Origin: Umezawaea tangerina
Lineage (GTDB): Bacteria; Actinomycetota; Actinomycetes; Mycobacteriales; Pseudonocardiaceae
Length of the DNA stretch: 64,000 nucleotides
Direction of reading: 5' to 3'
Assembly (NCBI RefSeq): GCF_003002815.1
Contig: NZ_PVTF01000023.1
Coordinates: forward strand, 62,001 to 126,000
Each line of letters opens with the position of its first letter. Position 1 is the first letter of the stretch. This document shows, in pieces, positions 42,307-51,003 of the stretch. The notes under the pieces were generated by a model. That model was given only the letters and a program-made list of their open reading frames with translations. It made no database searches and was not told the origin of the DNA. A program made the position numbers and the translations under genes.

Positions 42307-42342
42307 CGTTTCCGGCGCATTGGCGACAACACGCCGGAAACG
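42307..42342. terminator. Hairpin after the DUF3000 gene
   Basis: CGTTTCCGGCG and CGCCGGAAACG form an 11-bp stem with a 14-base loop, 4 bases after the DUF3000 stop and before the end of the convergent dipeptidase gene. Confidence 0.7.
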
Positions 42343-42417
42343 ACCGCTTCACCACCCTCTTGTGGTAGCGAATTGCACAGTATTAATGCACGTGCAGGTG
42401 CACCGGCGGAATTCCGG

Positions 42418-43578
42418 TCAACCAGCGTCGCGCAAGACGCGCAGAATGTTGCTTCCCGCCAACTTCGCGAGGTCTTCCTCGCTCCACTTGCGGTCGAGCA
42501 GTTCCGCGAACAGATCCGGATAGGTGGACACGTCCTCCAGGCCTTCGGGGAGCGCCCTCACCCCGTCGTAGTCGCCGCCCAGCCCGATGTGGTCGATCCC
42601 GGCCACCTCGCGGGCGTGCTCCACGTGGGCCACGACGTCCTGGATGGTGACCTTCGGCGGGGGCCCGCCCGCGGTCCACGTGCGCGCGAACCGGCCGCGG
42701 ACCTCCAGGTCGTTGTGGCTCTCCCCCGCCGCGTCCATGGCGCCCTTGAGGGCGACGTCCCACTCGACGTAGCGCTGCGACACGAAGTTCGGGACGAACG
42801 TGACCATGCAGACCCCGCCGTTGTCGGCGAGCAGGCCCAGCACGTCGTCCGGCACGTTGCGGGGGTGGTCGGCGACGGCCCGACAGGACGAGTGGCTGAA
42901 GATCACCGGCTTGGCCGAGGTGGCCAGCGCGTCGCGCATGGTCGACGGCGCCACGTGGGACAGGTCGACCAGCATCCCGATCCGGTTCATCTCCCGCACG
43001 ACCTCGCGCCCGAAGCCGGTCAGGCCGCCGTGCGCGGGCTCGTCGGTGGCCGAGTCCGCCCACGGGGTGTTCTCGTTGTGCGTGAGCGTCATGTAGCGCA
43101 CCCCGAGCCTCCTGAGGGCCCGCAGGACGCCCAGCGAGGAGTTGATGCTGTGCCCGCCCTCGGCGCCCAGCAGCGACGCGATGCGGCCTCCCGCGAACGC
43201 CTCCTCGGCCTGCTCGGCCGTCGTGGCGATCGCCAGGTCGTCCGGGTACCGGGCGGCGAGCTCGTGGACGAGCTCGACCTGCTCCAGCACGGCGGTCACC
43301 GCCGCGTCACCGGCGAGCTTGCACGGGACCCAGACGGACCAGAACTGAAGACCCACCCGGCCCTCGCGCAGCCGCACCAGGTCGGTGTGGAGTGTGGGTT
43401 GCCGGACGGAGAGGTCCACCTTGGCCGCCGTGGCGTAGACGTCGTCCGTTGACTTTTCACTTTTGTCGTCGGTTTCGAAGAACTCGCGGAGGGCCCAGGG
43501 GAGGTCGTTGTGCCCGTCGGCGAGCTGGTTCCGCTCGAGAAGTACCTGCGCACGATCCCGGCTTGCGCTGCTCGCCAC
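42418..43578 (-). CDS. Membrane-dipeptidase-like (M19) peptidase
   Basis: 386 residues from the GTG at 43578, with GGAG 6 bases upstream. First zinc-ligand motif D-G-H-N-D at 21-25, the bridging glutamate in G-A-E-G-G-H, H in F-S-H-S-S-C-R-A-V and H-P-R-N, and L-G-G-D-Y-D-G near the end. M19 enzymes hydrolyse dipeptides, including L-D and dehydropeptides. No signal peptide, so it is probably cytoplasmic. Convergent with DUF3000. Confidence 0.92.
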   Translation of the reverse strand: MASSASRDRAQVLLERNQLADGHNDLPWALREFFETDDKSEKSTDDVYATAAKVDLSVRQPTLHTDLVRLREGRVGLQFWSVWVPCKLAGDAAVTAVLEQVELVHELAARYPDDLAIATTAEQAEEAFAGGRIASLLGAEGGHSINSSLGVLRALRRLGVRYMTLTHNENTPWADSATDEPAHGGLTGFGREVVREMNRIGMLVDLSHVAPSTMRDALATSAKPVIFSHSSCRAVADHPRNVPDDVLGLLADNGGVCMVTFVPNFVSQRYVEWDVALKGAMDAAGESHNDLEVRGRFARTWTAGGPPPKVTIQDVVAHVEHAREVAGIDHIGLGGDYDGVRALPEGLEDVSTYPDLFAELLDRKWSEEDLAKLAGSNILRVLRDAG

Positions 43579-43745
43579 TGGGAACTCCTAGATGTCGTTG
43601 TGAGTGAGACTCGCGTTACGGCCCCATCCAGTTGTCAGCCGATCGTGTGACAGAAGGGGTCACCAGTCACAACTCGATAGGGATAGATACCCGATTGATC
43701 GTCCCGTAGACCCTCTCGGGCGGCTACGCTGCCCCAGACGACACC

Positions 43746-43785
43746 ACTTTCGGTCGATCAGTGGCGCGGCTGATTGGCCGAAAGT
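43746..43785. promoter_or_regulatory. Dyad upstream of the LuxR-type regulator
   Basis: ACTTTCGG-TCG-ATCAG ... CTGAT-TGG-CCGAAAGT: arms of 16 bases with three mismatches around an 8-base loop, about 50 bases upstream of the response regulator start. It may be a binding site for the regulator itself, or a transcript hairpin. The surrounding 43579-43745 gap is relatively AT-rich and otherwise empty. Confidence 0.45.
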
Positions 43786-43832
43786 CCCGGTGCCGGTCGG
43801 GGGGGCACGACCGACTCCAGGGAGGTAGTGAC

Positions 43833-44549
43833 GTGGCTGCCGTCGGCTTAGGTCAGGCCGTTCGTACCACGCCAGCCGGCTCGTTGCCGGCGAACATGGT
43901 CCCGCACCCGCGGGAAGAGTTGTTCTCAGTGCTGGTGGTCGACGACCACCCACTGCTGAGGGAGGCGATATCGGCTCGGCTCACCCAAATGGGAGCCGGG
44001 ACAGTGCATGAGGCCGCATCGGTTGCAGAGGCTCGGGCGCGGGCTCTGGCAACCGGACCTTGCGACCTCGCGATCCTCGACTTGGGCCTGCCGGATGGCA
44101 CCGGCATCGACCTGGTCACGGAACTCCGTGCCCAGGGCTGGCCGCGAATCGTGGTCCTCGCATCCTCCGACGACCCCTATGCGGTCAGGTCGGCTTTCCA
44201 GGCGGGCGCTCAGGCGTACCTCCTGAAGTCGGCTTCGCCCATGGTGGTCACCGACGGGGTGCGCAGGGTTCTCGACGGCGGGGTCTACGCGGATCCGAGC
44301 GTGGCTCCGGTGCTCGCAGCGGGCACCAGGGTTCCGGGCACCGACAACACGCCGCGGGAGCTTTCCGCACGTGAGGTCGAGGTCCTCCAGCTGGTCGCCG
44401 ATGGCCAGAGCAACAAGGAGATCGGCGAAGCGCTCAGCCTTTCCGCACTCACGGTGAAGTCCCACCTGAGTCGGATCGGGCGCAAGCTGGGCACCGGTGA
44501 CCGGGCTCAGATGGTCGCGCTGGCCATGCGTGCCGGCGTGATCCGCTGA
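43833..44549 (+). CDS. Orphan LuxR-type response regulator
   Basis: 238 residues from the GTG at 43833 (GGGAGG 7 bases upstream). Receiver domain at about 32-150 with D37-D38 acidic pocket, phospho-acceptor D83 (A-I-L-D-L-G-L-P-D-G) and K132 (Y-L-L-K-S-A). C-terminal LuxR helix-turn-helix at about 175-235: L-S-A-R-E-V-E-V-L-Q-L-V-A-D-G-Q-S-N-K-E-I. No histidine kinase gene is nearby. This regulator sits in the hemE-DUF3000-rnd neighbourhood. It may autoregulate through the upstream dyad. Confidence 0.92.
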   Translation: MAAVGLGQAVRTTPAGSLPANMVPHPREELFSVLVVDDHPLLREAISARLTQMGAGTVHEAASVAEARARALATGPCDLAILDLGLPDGTGIDLVTELRAQGWPRIVVLASSDDPYAVRSAFQAGAQAYLLKSASPMVVTDGVRRVLDGGVYADPSVAPVLAAGTRVPGTDNTPRELSAREVEVLQLVADGQSNKEIGEALSLSALTVKSHLSRIGRKLGTGDRAQMVALAMRAGVIR

Positions 44550-44616
44550 GCTGGTCGAAGCACTGAACCGGCCTGATACACCCGCGAGCGGGGCGTTCGT
44601 CATAGGGTCATCCGTC

Positions 44617-45873
44617 GTGGACGTACCCGCCGACGAGCCAACCGAACCAACCGGAGCAGAACCGGTACCGCTGACGGAACCCGCAGAGGGGGTTCCGCCA
44701 GTGGTGTCCGACCTGTCAGCGCTCCGGCGAGCAGCTTCGGCTCTCGCCGGGGCGAAGGGTCCGGTCGCGGTGGACACCGAGCGAGCCTCGGGCTACCGCT
44801 ACTCGCAACGTGCCTACCTGGTGCAACTGCGCCGGGAAGGCGCCGGAACCGTGCTGGTCGACCCGATCGCCCTGGGCGGTCGGCTCGACCCGCTGGTCGA
44901 GGCGCTGGATGGAACCGAGTGGGTGCTGCACGCGGCGTCGCAAGACCTGCCGTGCCTCGCCGAGCTCGGCCTCCATCCGAGCGTCCTGTTCGACACCGAG
45001 CTGGCGGGCAGGCTGGCCGGTTTCGAACGGGTCGCTCTGGGCACACTTGTCGAGCGCTTGCTCGGCTACAGGCTGGAGAAGGGGCACGGCGCGGCCGACT
45101 GGTCGCGCCGCCCCCTTCCCGCCGACTGGCTGAACTACGCCGCGCTCGACGTGGAGCTCCTGGTCGAGCTGCGCGACGTGCTCGAGCAGGAGCTCAAGCA
45201 CCAGGGCAAGCTCGAATGGGCGCACGAGGAGTTCGAGGCGGCGCGCAATGCTCCGCTGAGCCGTCCTCGTGCCGAACCGTGGCGCCGCACCTCCGGTATC
45301 CACCGCATCCGCAACCCCCGGCAGCTGGCCGCGGTGCGCGCGTTGTGGGAGACCAGGGACTCGGTGGCACGGGAACGCGACATCGCGCCCGGCCGAGTGC
45401 TGCCCGATGCCGCTCTCGTCGACGCCGCCGTCCGCAACCCCGCGGACGAAGCGGCGCTTCTTGCGCTGCCCGTGTTCCGCGGGCGGGCGCAACGGCGCAT
45501 GGTGGGCACGTGGCTGGGCGCCTTGCAGCGCGCCGCCGCGCTGCCGCGCACCGAGCTGCCGGAGCCTTCTCCCCACCACGACGGTCCTCCCCCGGCGAAC
45601 CGCTGGTCCGACAAGGACCCCGCGGCGGCCGTGCGGCTGGCCGCGGTGCGGGCGGCGCTGACCGCCATCGCCGAGGCCAACACGCTCCCGGTGGAGAACC
45701 TGCTGCTGCCGGACCTGGTGCGCCGCACCTGCTGGCAACCGCCCGAGGACCTCACCCCGGCAGGGGTGGAGCGGGCGCTGCTGGACGGCGGCGCCCGGCG
45801 GTGGCAGATCGACCTGACGGTCGACGCGCTCACGGCGGCCCTCCAGCCGCCTCCGCCACCCCCTACCGAGTGA
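44617..45873 (+). CDS. rnd: Ribonuclease D-like 3'-5' exonuclease with HRDC domains
   Basis: 418 residues from the GTG at 44617. DEDD exonuclease motifs: D53-T-E55 (A-V-D-T-E-R), H-A-A-S-Q-D-L-P-C-L, and Y-A-A-L-D-V-E-L-L near residue 175. The C-terminal half (about 210-410) has HRDC-type helices. Processes the 3' ends of stable RNAs. The family usual DTE-type residue set is intact. Followed by a terminator. Confidence 0.92.
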   Translation: MDVPADEPTEPTGAEPVPLTEPAEGVPPVVSDLSALRRAASALAGAKGPVAVDTERASGYRYSQRAYLVQLRREGAGTVLVDPIALGGRLDPLVEALDGTEWVLHAASQDLPCLAELGLHPSVLFDTELAGRLAGFERVALGTLVERLLGYRLEKGHGAADWSRRPLPADWLNYAALDVELLVELRDVLEQELKHQGKLEWAHEEFEAARNAPLSRPRAEPWRRTSGIHRIRNPRQLAAVRALWETRDSVARERDIAPGRVLPDAALVDAAVRNPADEAALLALPVFRGRAQRRMVGTWLGALQRAAALPRTELPEPSPHHDGPPPANRWSDKDPAAAVRLAAVRAALTAIAEANTLPVENLLLPDLVRRTCWQPPEDLTPAGVERALLDGGARRWQIDLTVDALTAALQPPPPPPTE

Positions 45874-45884
45874 CCCCGCTACCC

Positions 45885-45926
45885 CTACCCCTGATCTGAC
45901 CGGACCAACGCCCAGGTCAGGGGTAG
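45885..45926 (+). terminator. Hairpin terminator after rnd
   Basis: CTACCCCTGA and TCAGGGGTAG form a 10-bp perfect stem around a 22-base loop, 11 bases after the rnd stop. Confidence 0.65.
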
Positions 45927-45989
45927 TGGAAGCGGTTGCATGCCGTTTGACTTGGCGGTAGTCGGCCACCACGGCACTGCGAGGTCGGA

Positions 45990-46247
45990 ATGCGGCACAA
46001 GATCGTCCGATGGCGTACCCCGCTGATGCCGGTGGTGCTGGCCCCGCTCGCCCTGGTCGCGGTCACCGGTCTCGGTGTCGTCGCCCACGGCCGGGTGCCG
46101 GTCCGCGTCGAGTCGGGGCCGTTCACGATCCCGCCCGTCCTCGGGCACGCCCGGCCGCTCGTGATCCGCGGCGACCGCCCGCAGCGACCGCCCGCGTCCA
46201 CTTCCGGAGCCAGGGCACGCGGTGCCCGTTCGTCCCGTGCGGCCTGA
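45990..46247 (+). CDS. Small hypothetical membrane/secreted protein
   Basis: 85 residues; ATG at 45990 with GAGG upstream. Hydrophobic segment at about 12-33 (L-M-P-V-V-L-A-P-L-A-L-V-A-V-T) after a basic start, then a short basic, Arg/Pro/Ser-rich tail. It could be a single-pass membrane protein or an uncleaved signal. No family known. Convergent with the MerR gene; codon bias supports it only moderately. Confidence 0.45.
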   Translation: MRHKIVRWRTPLMPVVLAPLALVAVTGLGVVAHGRVPVRVESGPFTIPPVLGHARPLVIRGDRPQRPPASTSGARARGARSSRAA

Positions 46248-46257
46248 GCGCCGGCCC

Positions 46258-46878
46258 TCACTCCTCGGCGAGGAGTCCGGCCGAGGCCTCGCGCTGGGCG
46301 AGCCTGCGCAGCGCCTTGAGCGCCGCGTCCCCCAGCACCGTGGCGACGACCATGTCCTCGACCACCTCGTCGGGCTTGGAGTTGAGCACCAGGTAGTCGA
46401 GGTCCCGCCGGGCGATGGCCACGTTCGCCTCGGCGTACCCGTCGAGCAGGTCGGCGAACCGGTGGTGGCCCAGCCTGTTGGCCGTCGCCACGACGCCCAC
46501 GAGCGCGAGCACCGACGGGTCGCGTGCCATGTGCGCCCAGCCGCGGCGGGCCAGGAAGGCGGCCACCTCGGCGTCCGCGTCGCGGTCGTCGACGGGCGGG
46601 GTGACCGGTGCGATGCTGCGCTGCACGACGCCGAGCACGTGGTGGGTGACCTCAGCGGAGGCGTCGAGGGTGGCGACGATCTCGCCGACCACCGCGATCG
46701 ACAGCCCGCCCACCTCGACGAGCGCGCGCACGAGCTTGAGCCTGCGCAGGTGCTCCTCGCCGTAGACGGCCTGGTTGCGGCCGGTCGGCTCGCCGGAGGG
46801 CAGCAGGCCCTCGCGCAGGTAGTACTTGATCGTCGGCACGGGGACCCCGCTGGTCGAGCTCAGCTCCGCGATGCGCAC
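46258..46878 (-). CDS. MerR-family regulator
   Basis: 206 residues from the GTG at 46878 (R-I-A-E-L-S-S-T-S-G-V-P-V-P-T-I-K-Y-Y-L-R-E-G-L-L), with GGAGGG 6 bases upstream. Helix-turn-helix at 1-25, wing and dimer helix to about 110, then an effector domain with no cysteine cluster, so an organic ligand rather than metal is likely. A GTG two codons earlier is possible. Divergent from the ABA4-like membrane protein across a region with a large dyad. Confidence 0.9.
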   Translation of the reverse strand: MRIAELSSTSGVPVPTIKYYLREGLLPSGEPTGRNQAVYGEEHLRRLKLVRALVEVGGLSIAVVGEIVATLDASAEVTHHVLGVVQRSIAPVTPPVDDRDADAEVAAFLARRGWAHMARDPSVLALVGVVATANRLGHHRFADLLDGYAEANVAIARRDLDYLVLNSKPDEVVEDMVVATVLGDAALKALRRLAQREASAGLLAEE

Positions 46879-46909
46879 GGACACCCCTCCCTCCTGGTGG
46901 CCACCGAAT

Positions 46910-46949
46910 GGATAGTCTACCTTTCCATTATTGGAGAGTGTCACTATCC
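46910..46949. promoter_or_regulatory. Divergent MerR-type operator/promoter
   Basis: One 40-bp dyad: outer arms GGATAGT/ACTATCC and inner arms CTTTCCA/TGGAGAG share the same centre (46929.5). It lies between the MerR start (46878) and the membrane-protein gene (47011). The inner arms could sit in a long promoter spacer, as in MerR-activated promoters. Confidence 0.65.
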
Positions 46950-46963
46950 GAATGGAGCCGACC

Positions 46964-47014
46964 ATGACCCGCGCAGTTCCCGGCACGACCACCACCCCGG
47001 CGGTGGCGGCATGA
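46964..47014 (+). CDS. Possible 16-residue upstream ORF overlapping the ABA4-like gene
   Basis: ATG at 46964, preceded by GGAGCC, encodes MTRAVPGTTTTPAVAA; its TGA overlaps the ABA4-like start (ATGA at 47011-47014). This would couple translation. It could also be chance. Confidence 0.3.
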   Translation: MTRAVPGTTTTPAVAA

Positions 47015-47451
47015 GCGAAACGCTGTTCTCGATCACGTTCCTGCCCGCGGCGCCGTTCTGGCTGCTGATGATCCTGGCGCCGAAGTGGCGGGTGACCGAG
47101 CGGGCCGTCGCGTCGCCGCTGATCGTCGTGCCGCCCGCGCTGATCTACCTCGTGCTGCTGGTGCCGGACTTCACGACGGTCCTGCCGCTGGTCTCACGAC
47201 CCGAGCTGGCACCGCTGGCCGAGTACCTGGGCACGCCCGCGGGCACGGCGATCGCCTGGGCGCACTTCATCGCCTTCGACCTGTTCGTCGGCCGGTGGAT
47301 GTACCGGCAGAGCCGTGAGCTGGACATCCACCCCCTGCTGATGGCGCCGATCCTGGTGGTCACGATCATGGTGGCCCCCGTCGGACTCCTGCTGTTCCTG
47401 CCCGTTCGAGCACTGCGGACGCGCAAGGAGGAGCCCGCACCTGCGGTGTGA
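47011..47451 (+). CDS. ABA4-like (DUF4281) membrane protein
   Basis: 146 residues from the ATG at 47011. Start L-F-S-I-T-F-L-P-A-A-P-F-W-L-L-M-I-L-A-P, four membrane helices, and the conserved A-H-F-I-A-F-D-L-F-V-G-R-W loop; this is the ABA4-like family related to plant neoxanthin-synthesis proteins. Bacterial function is unknown. Controlled probably by the divergent MerR protein. Confidence 0.85.
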   Translation: MSETLFSITFLPAAPFWLLMILAPKWRVTERAVASPLIVVPPALIYLVLLVPDFTTVLPLVSRPELAPLAEYLGTPAGTAIAWAHFIAFDLFVGRWMYRQSRELDIHPLLMAPILVVTIMVAPVGLLLFLPVRALRTRKEEPAPAV

Positions 47452-47590
47452 CGCAGTCGACAGTGCCACCACGGTGGTTACTGACGAGTAACGAGGTCTA
47501 AAGTCAGTGTTACCGACCGGTAGCGGCTCGCCTCGCGACGCCGCCGACCGGGCGGACTTCCCAACATCGGTTCAACGTGGAGGAGACGCC

Positions 47591-48835
47591 GTGGCCGCAC
47601 CAGCAGCGCCGGCACCGAGCGGACACGACGTGGCTCGTGGCGTTCGGAACGTGGTCTTCGTCGAAGGCGTCCGCACGCCGTTCGGCAAGGCCGGACCCAA
47701 GGGGATCTTCGCGGAGACCCGCGCCGACGACTTGGTGGTCAAGGTGATCCGCGAACTGCTCCGCCGCCACCCCGAGCTGCCGCCGGAGCGCGTCGACGAG
47801 GTGGCCATCGCCGCCACGACGCAGATCGGCGACCAGGGCCTGACCCTGGGCCGCACCGCCGCGCTGCTGGCGGGGCTGCCGAAGTCGGTGCCCGGCTACT
47901 CCGTGGACCGCATGTGCGCGGGCGCCATGACGGCCGTGACGACCGCCGCGGGCGGCATCGCGTTCGGCGCCTACGACGTGGTGATCGCGGGCGGTGTCGA
48001 GCACATGGGCCGCCACCCGATGGGCGAGGGCGTCGACCCGAACCCGCGCTTCATCTCCGACCGGATCGTGGACACCTCGGCGCTGGTCATGGGACAGACC
48101 GCGGAGAACCTGCACGACCGGTACCCGGAGATCACCAAGGACCGCACCGACGCGTACGCGGTGGCCTCGCAGGCCAAGTACGCCGAGGCCGTGGCGGCGG
48201 GCAAGATCGGCCCCGAGCTCGTCCCGGTGGCCACCCGCTCCGCGGACAAGGGCTGGGGACTGGCGACGGCCGACGAGCCGCCGCGCCCCGGCACGTCCCT
48301 GGAGGACCTCGGCAAGCTCAAGACCCCGTTCCGCCCGCACGGCCGGATCACCGCGGGCAACGCGGCCGGTCTCAACGACGGCGCGACCGGCTGCATCCTG
48401 GCCGAGGAGGAGACCGCGCGCGAGCTCGGCCTGCCCATCGGCATGCGGCTGGTCGGCTACTCGTTCCTGGGTGTCGAGCCCGAGGTCATGGGCATCGGCC
48501 CGGTGCCCGCGACGGAGAAGGCGCTCAAGCGCGCCGGGCTCACCATCGACGACATCGGCCTGTTCGAGATCAACGAGGCCTTCGCCGTGCAGGTGCTGGC
48601 CTTCCTCGACCACTTCGACATCAAGCAGGACGACCCCAGGGTCAACCAGTGGGGCGGCGCGATCGCCACCGGCCACCCGCTGGCCTCCTCGGGCGTGCGG
48701 CTCATGACGCAGCTGTCCCGGCAGTTCGCCGAGCGCCCCGACGTGCGCTACGGCATCACCACCATGTGCATCGGCATCGGCATGGGTGGCACCGTGATCT
48801 GGGAGAACCCCCTCTGGACGGGAGAGACGAAGTGA
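47591..48835 (+). CDS. fadA: Acetyl-CoA C-acyltransferase (thiolase)
   Basis: 414 residues from the GTG at 47591 with GGAGGAG upstream. Catalytic C109 (R-M-C-A-G-A-M), H362 (G-H-P-L-A-S-S-G) and C393 (T-M-C-I-G-I-G-M-G) are in place. It performs the thiolytic step of fatty-acid beta-oxidation. Its stop overlaps the fadB start (GTGA). Confidence 0.94.
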   Translation: MAAPAAPAPSGHDVARGVRNVVFVEGVRTPFGKAGPKGIFAETRADDLVVKVIRELLRRHPELPPERVDEVAIAATTQIGDQGLTLGRTAALLAGLPKSVPGYSVDRMCAGAMTAVTTAAGGIAFGAYDVVIAGGVEHMGRHPMGEGVDPNPRFISDRIVDTSALVMGQTAENLHDRYPEITKDRTDAYAVASQAKYAEAVAAGKIGPELVPVATRSADKGWGLATADEPPRPGTSLEDLGKLKTPFRPHGRITAGNAAGLNDGATGCILAEEETARELGLPIGMRLVGYSFLGVEPEVMGIGPVPATEKALKRAGLTIDDIGLFEINEAFAVQVLAFLDHFDIKQDDPRVNQWGGAIATGHPLASSGVRLMTQLSRQFAERPDVRYGITTMCIGIGMGGTVIWENPLWTGETK

Positions 48836-50940
48836 GCACGCTGTCCCCTGAAGAGGCGAAGGCGAAGTACGCCAAGGAGGTCGTGACCACCGCGACCACC
48901 CGCCTGGTCGACGTGCCCGGTGTCGACGGCCGGGTCGCCGTGATCACCATCGACAACGGCCTCGACCACACCCGCCCGTCGACGTTCGGCCCGCAGGGCC
49001 TGCTGAGCCTGAGCGCGGCCTACGACGAGGCCGCCGCGGCCGGTCCGGCGGCGATCGTGGTGACCGGCAAGCCGTTCATCTTCGCGGTGGGCGCCGACCT
49101 CGGCGCGGTCGAGGGCGACCAGCGCGACGAGGCCATGATGATCGGCGAGCTGGGGCACGGCACGTTCCGCAAGTTCACCGACTCGACCATCCCGACCTTC
49201 GCGTTCGTCAACGGCGCGGCGCTCGGCGGCGGCCTGGAGCTGGCGCTGTCGTGCCAGTACCGGACGCTGTCGGCCAGCGCGGGCGCGATCGCGCTGCCCG
49301 AGCTGTTCCTGGGCATGTTCCCCGGCTGGGGCGGCACGCAGCTGCTGCCGAACCTGGTCGGCGCGGACGCCGCGGTCACCGTGATCTTCGAGAACGCGTT
49401 GAACCAGAACAAGATGCTCAAGCCCGCCCAGGTGCTGGAGATGGGCATCGCGGACGTGATGTTCGAGTCCCCGGACTTCCTCGAGCAGTCGTTCGCGTGG
49501 CTGGCGAAGGTCGTCGCGGGCGAGATCACCCCGCCGCGCAAGGAGATCGACCGCGGCGAGGCGTGGGACGCCGCCGTGGCGCGGGCCAAGGCCATCGTGC
49601 ACGGCAAGACCAAGGGGGCCTCCCCCGGCGCCGGGTACGCACTGGAGCTGCTGGAGCTGGCCCGCGAGAACGACCTCGACCGCGGCTTCGCGGCCGAGAA
49701 CGAGGCCATGGCCAACGTGCTGATGAGCGACACGCTCCGGGCGAGCCTCTACTCGTTCGGCCTGGTGCAGAAGCGGGTCAAGAAGCCCGCGGGCGCGCCG
49801 GACAAGTCGCTGGCGCGGCCGGTCACCAAGGTCGGTGTCGTCGGCGCCGGTCTGATGGCGTCCCAGATGGCGCTGCTGTTCGCCCGCCGCCTGCACGTGC
49901 CGGTCGTGCTGACCGACATCGACCAGGCGCGCGTGGACAAAGGGGTCGGGTACGTGCACTCGGAGGTGGACAAGCTCCTGGGCAAGAAGCGCGTCTCGCC
50001 CGACGAGGCCAACCGGCTCAAGGCGCTCGTCACCGGCTCGCTGGACAAGGCGTCGTTCGCCGACGCCGACTTCGTCATCGAGGCCGTGTTCGAGGACCTC
50101 GCGGTGAAGCAGCAGGTGTTCGCCGAGGTCGAGGAACACGTGTCCCCGCAGGCGATCCTGGCCACCAACACCTCGTCGCTGTCCATCACGGACATGGCGT
50201 CGAAGCTCGCGCACCCGGAGCGGGTCGTCGGCTTCCACTTCTTCAACCCGGTCGCGGTCATGCCGCTGGTGGAGATCGTGCGCGCCGAGCAGACCGACGA
50301 CGAGGCGCTGGCCACCGCGTTCTCGGTCGGCAAGCAGCTCAAGAAGTCCTGCGTGCTGGTGAAGGACGCGCCGTCGTTCGTGGTGAACCGCCTCCTCACC
50401 CGCTTCATGGGCGAGGTCGTGAAGTCCATCGACGAGGGCACGCCGTTCGAGGTCGCCGACAAGGCCACCGAGTCGCTCGGCCTGCCGATGTCGCCGCTGA
50501 TCCTGCTCCAGCTCGTGGGGTCGGCGGTGGCGCTGCACGTGTCCGAGACGATGCACAACGCGTTCCCGGACCGCTTCAGCGTCAGCCCGAACATGGCGAA
50601 GTTCGTCGCCGCGGGCAAGACCGCGGTGTGGCAGTGGGACGCGCAGGGCAACCAGACCGTCGACCCCGAGGTCGCCGCGCTCTGGGAGTTCGGCGACATG
50701 CCGCTGACCGCCGACCAGGTCAAGGCGCGCGCGCTGGAGGGCATGGCCGAGGAGATCCGGCTCATGCTCGACGAGGGTGTCGTGGCCGAGGCCAAGGACA
50801 TCGACCTCTGCATGATCCTGGGCGCGGGCTGGCCGTTCTGGCTGGGCGGCATCACCCCGTACCTGGACCGCGAGGGCATCTCGGAGAAGGTGACCGGGCA
50901 GCGCTTCCTCGCCCCCGGTGTGGCCTCCCTGCCCGCCTAG
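48832..50940 (+). CDS. fadB: Trifunctional-type enoyl-CoA hydratase/3-hydroxyacyl-CoA dehydrogenase
   Basis: 702 residues. N-terminal crotonase domain (about 1-300) with G-A-A-L-G-G-G-L-E-L-A-L and P-E-L-F-L-G-M-F-P-G-W-G-G-T. NAD-binding domain from about 330 (V-G-V-V-G-A-G-L-M-A-S) with N-T-S-S-L-S and G-F-H-F-F-N-P-V, then two C-terminal dehydrogenase domains (K-D-A-P-S-F-V-V-N-R-L). Hydrates 2-enoyl-CoA and oxidises the 3-hydroxy product. Coupled to fadA; the complex is homologous to the mitochondrial trifunctional protein. Confidence 0.95.
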   Translation: MSTLSPEEAKAKYAKEVVTTATTRLVDVPGVDGRVAVITIDNGLDHTRPSTFGPQGLLSLSAAYDEAAAAGPAAIVVTGKPFIFAVGADLGAVEGDQRDEAMMIGELGHGTFRKFTDSTIPTFAFVNGAALGGGLELALSCQYRTLSASAGAIALPELFLGMFPGWGGTQLLPNLVGADAAVTVIFENALNQNKMLKPAQVLEMGIADVMFESPDFLEQSFAWLAKVVAGEITPPRKEIDRGEAWDAAVARAKAIVHGKTKGASPGAGYALELLELARENDLDRGFAAENEAMANVLMSDTLRASLYSFGLVQKRVKKPAGAPDKSLARPVTKVGVVGAGLMASQMALLFARRLHVPVVLTDIDQARVDKGVGYVHSEVDKLLGKKRVSPDEANRLKALVTGSLDKASFADADFVIEAVFEDLAVKQQVFAEVEEHVSPQAILATNTSSLSITDMASKLAHPERVVGFHFFNPVAVMPLVEIVRAEQTDDEALATAFSVGKQLKKSCVLVKDAPSFVVNRLLTRFMGEVVKSIDEGTPFEVADKATESLGLPMSPLILLQLVGSAVALHVSETMHNAFPDRFSVSPNMAKFVAAGKTAVWQWDAQGNQTVDPEVAALWEFGDMPLTADQVKARALEGMAEEIRLMLDEGVVAEAKDIDLCMILGAGWPFWLGGITPYLDREGISEKVTGQRFLAPGVASLPA

Positions 50941-50946
50941 GTCGTC

Positions 50947-51000
50947 GCACGCGACAGCGCCCGGTCCCCGTTCACCAGGGGGCCGGGCGCTGTCGCGTGC
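50947..51000. terminator. Very long terminator hairpin after fadAB
   Basis: GCACGCGACAGCGCCCGG pairs with CCGGGCGCTGTCGCGTGC without mismatch (18 bp), with further partial pairing in the loop. It lies between the fadB stop and the convergent nuclease-like gene. Confidence 0.85.
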
Positions 51001-51003
51001 CGG

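Noticed and set aside
45947-45973. TTGACTTGG ... GTCGGCCAC, resembling an end of the 24296 inverted-repeat element
   Set aside because: Only short partial matches in a different arrangement; not enough to call a second copy.
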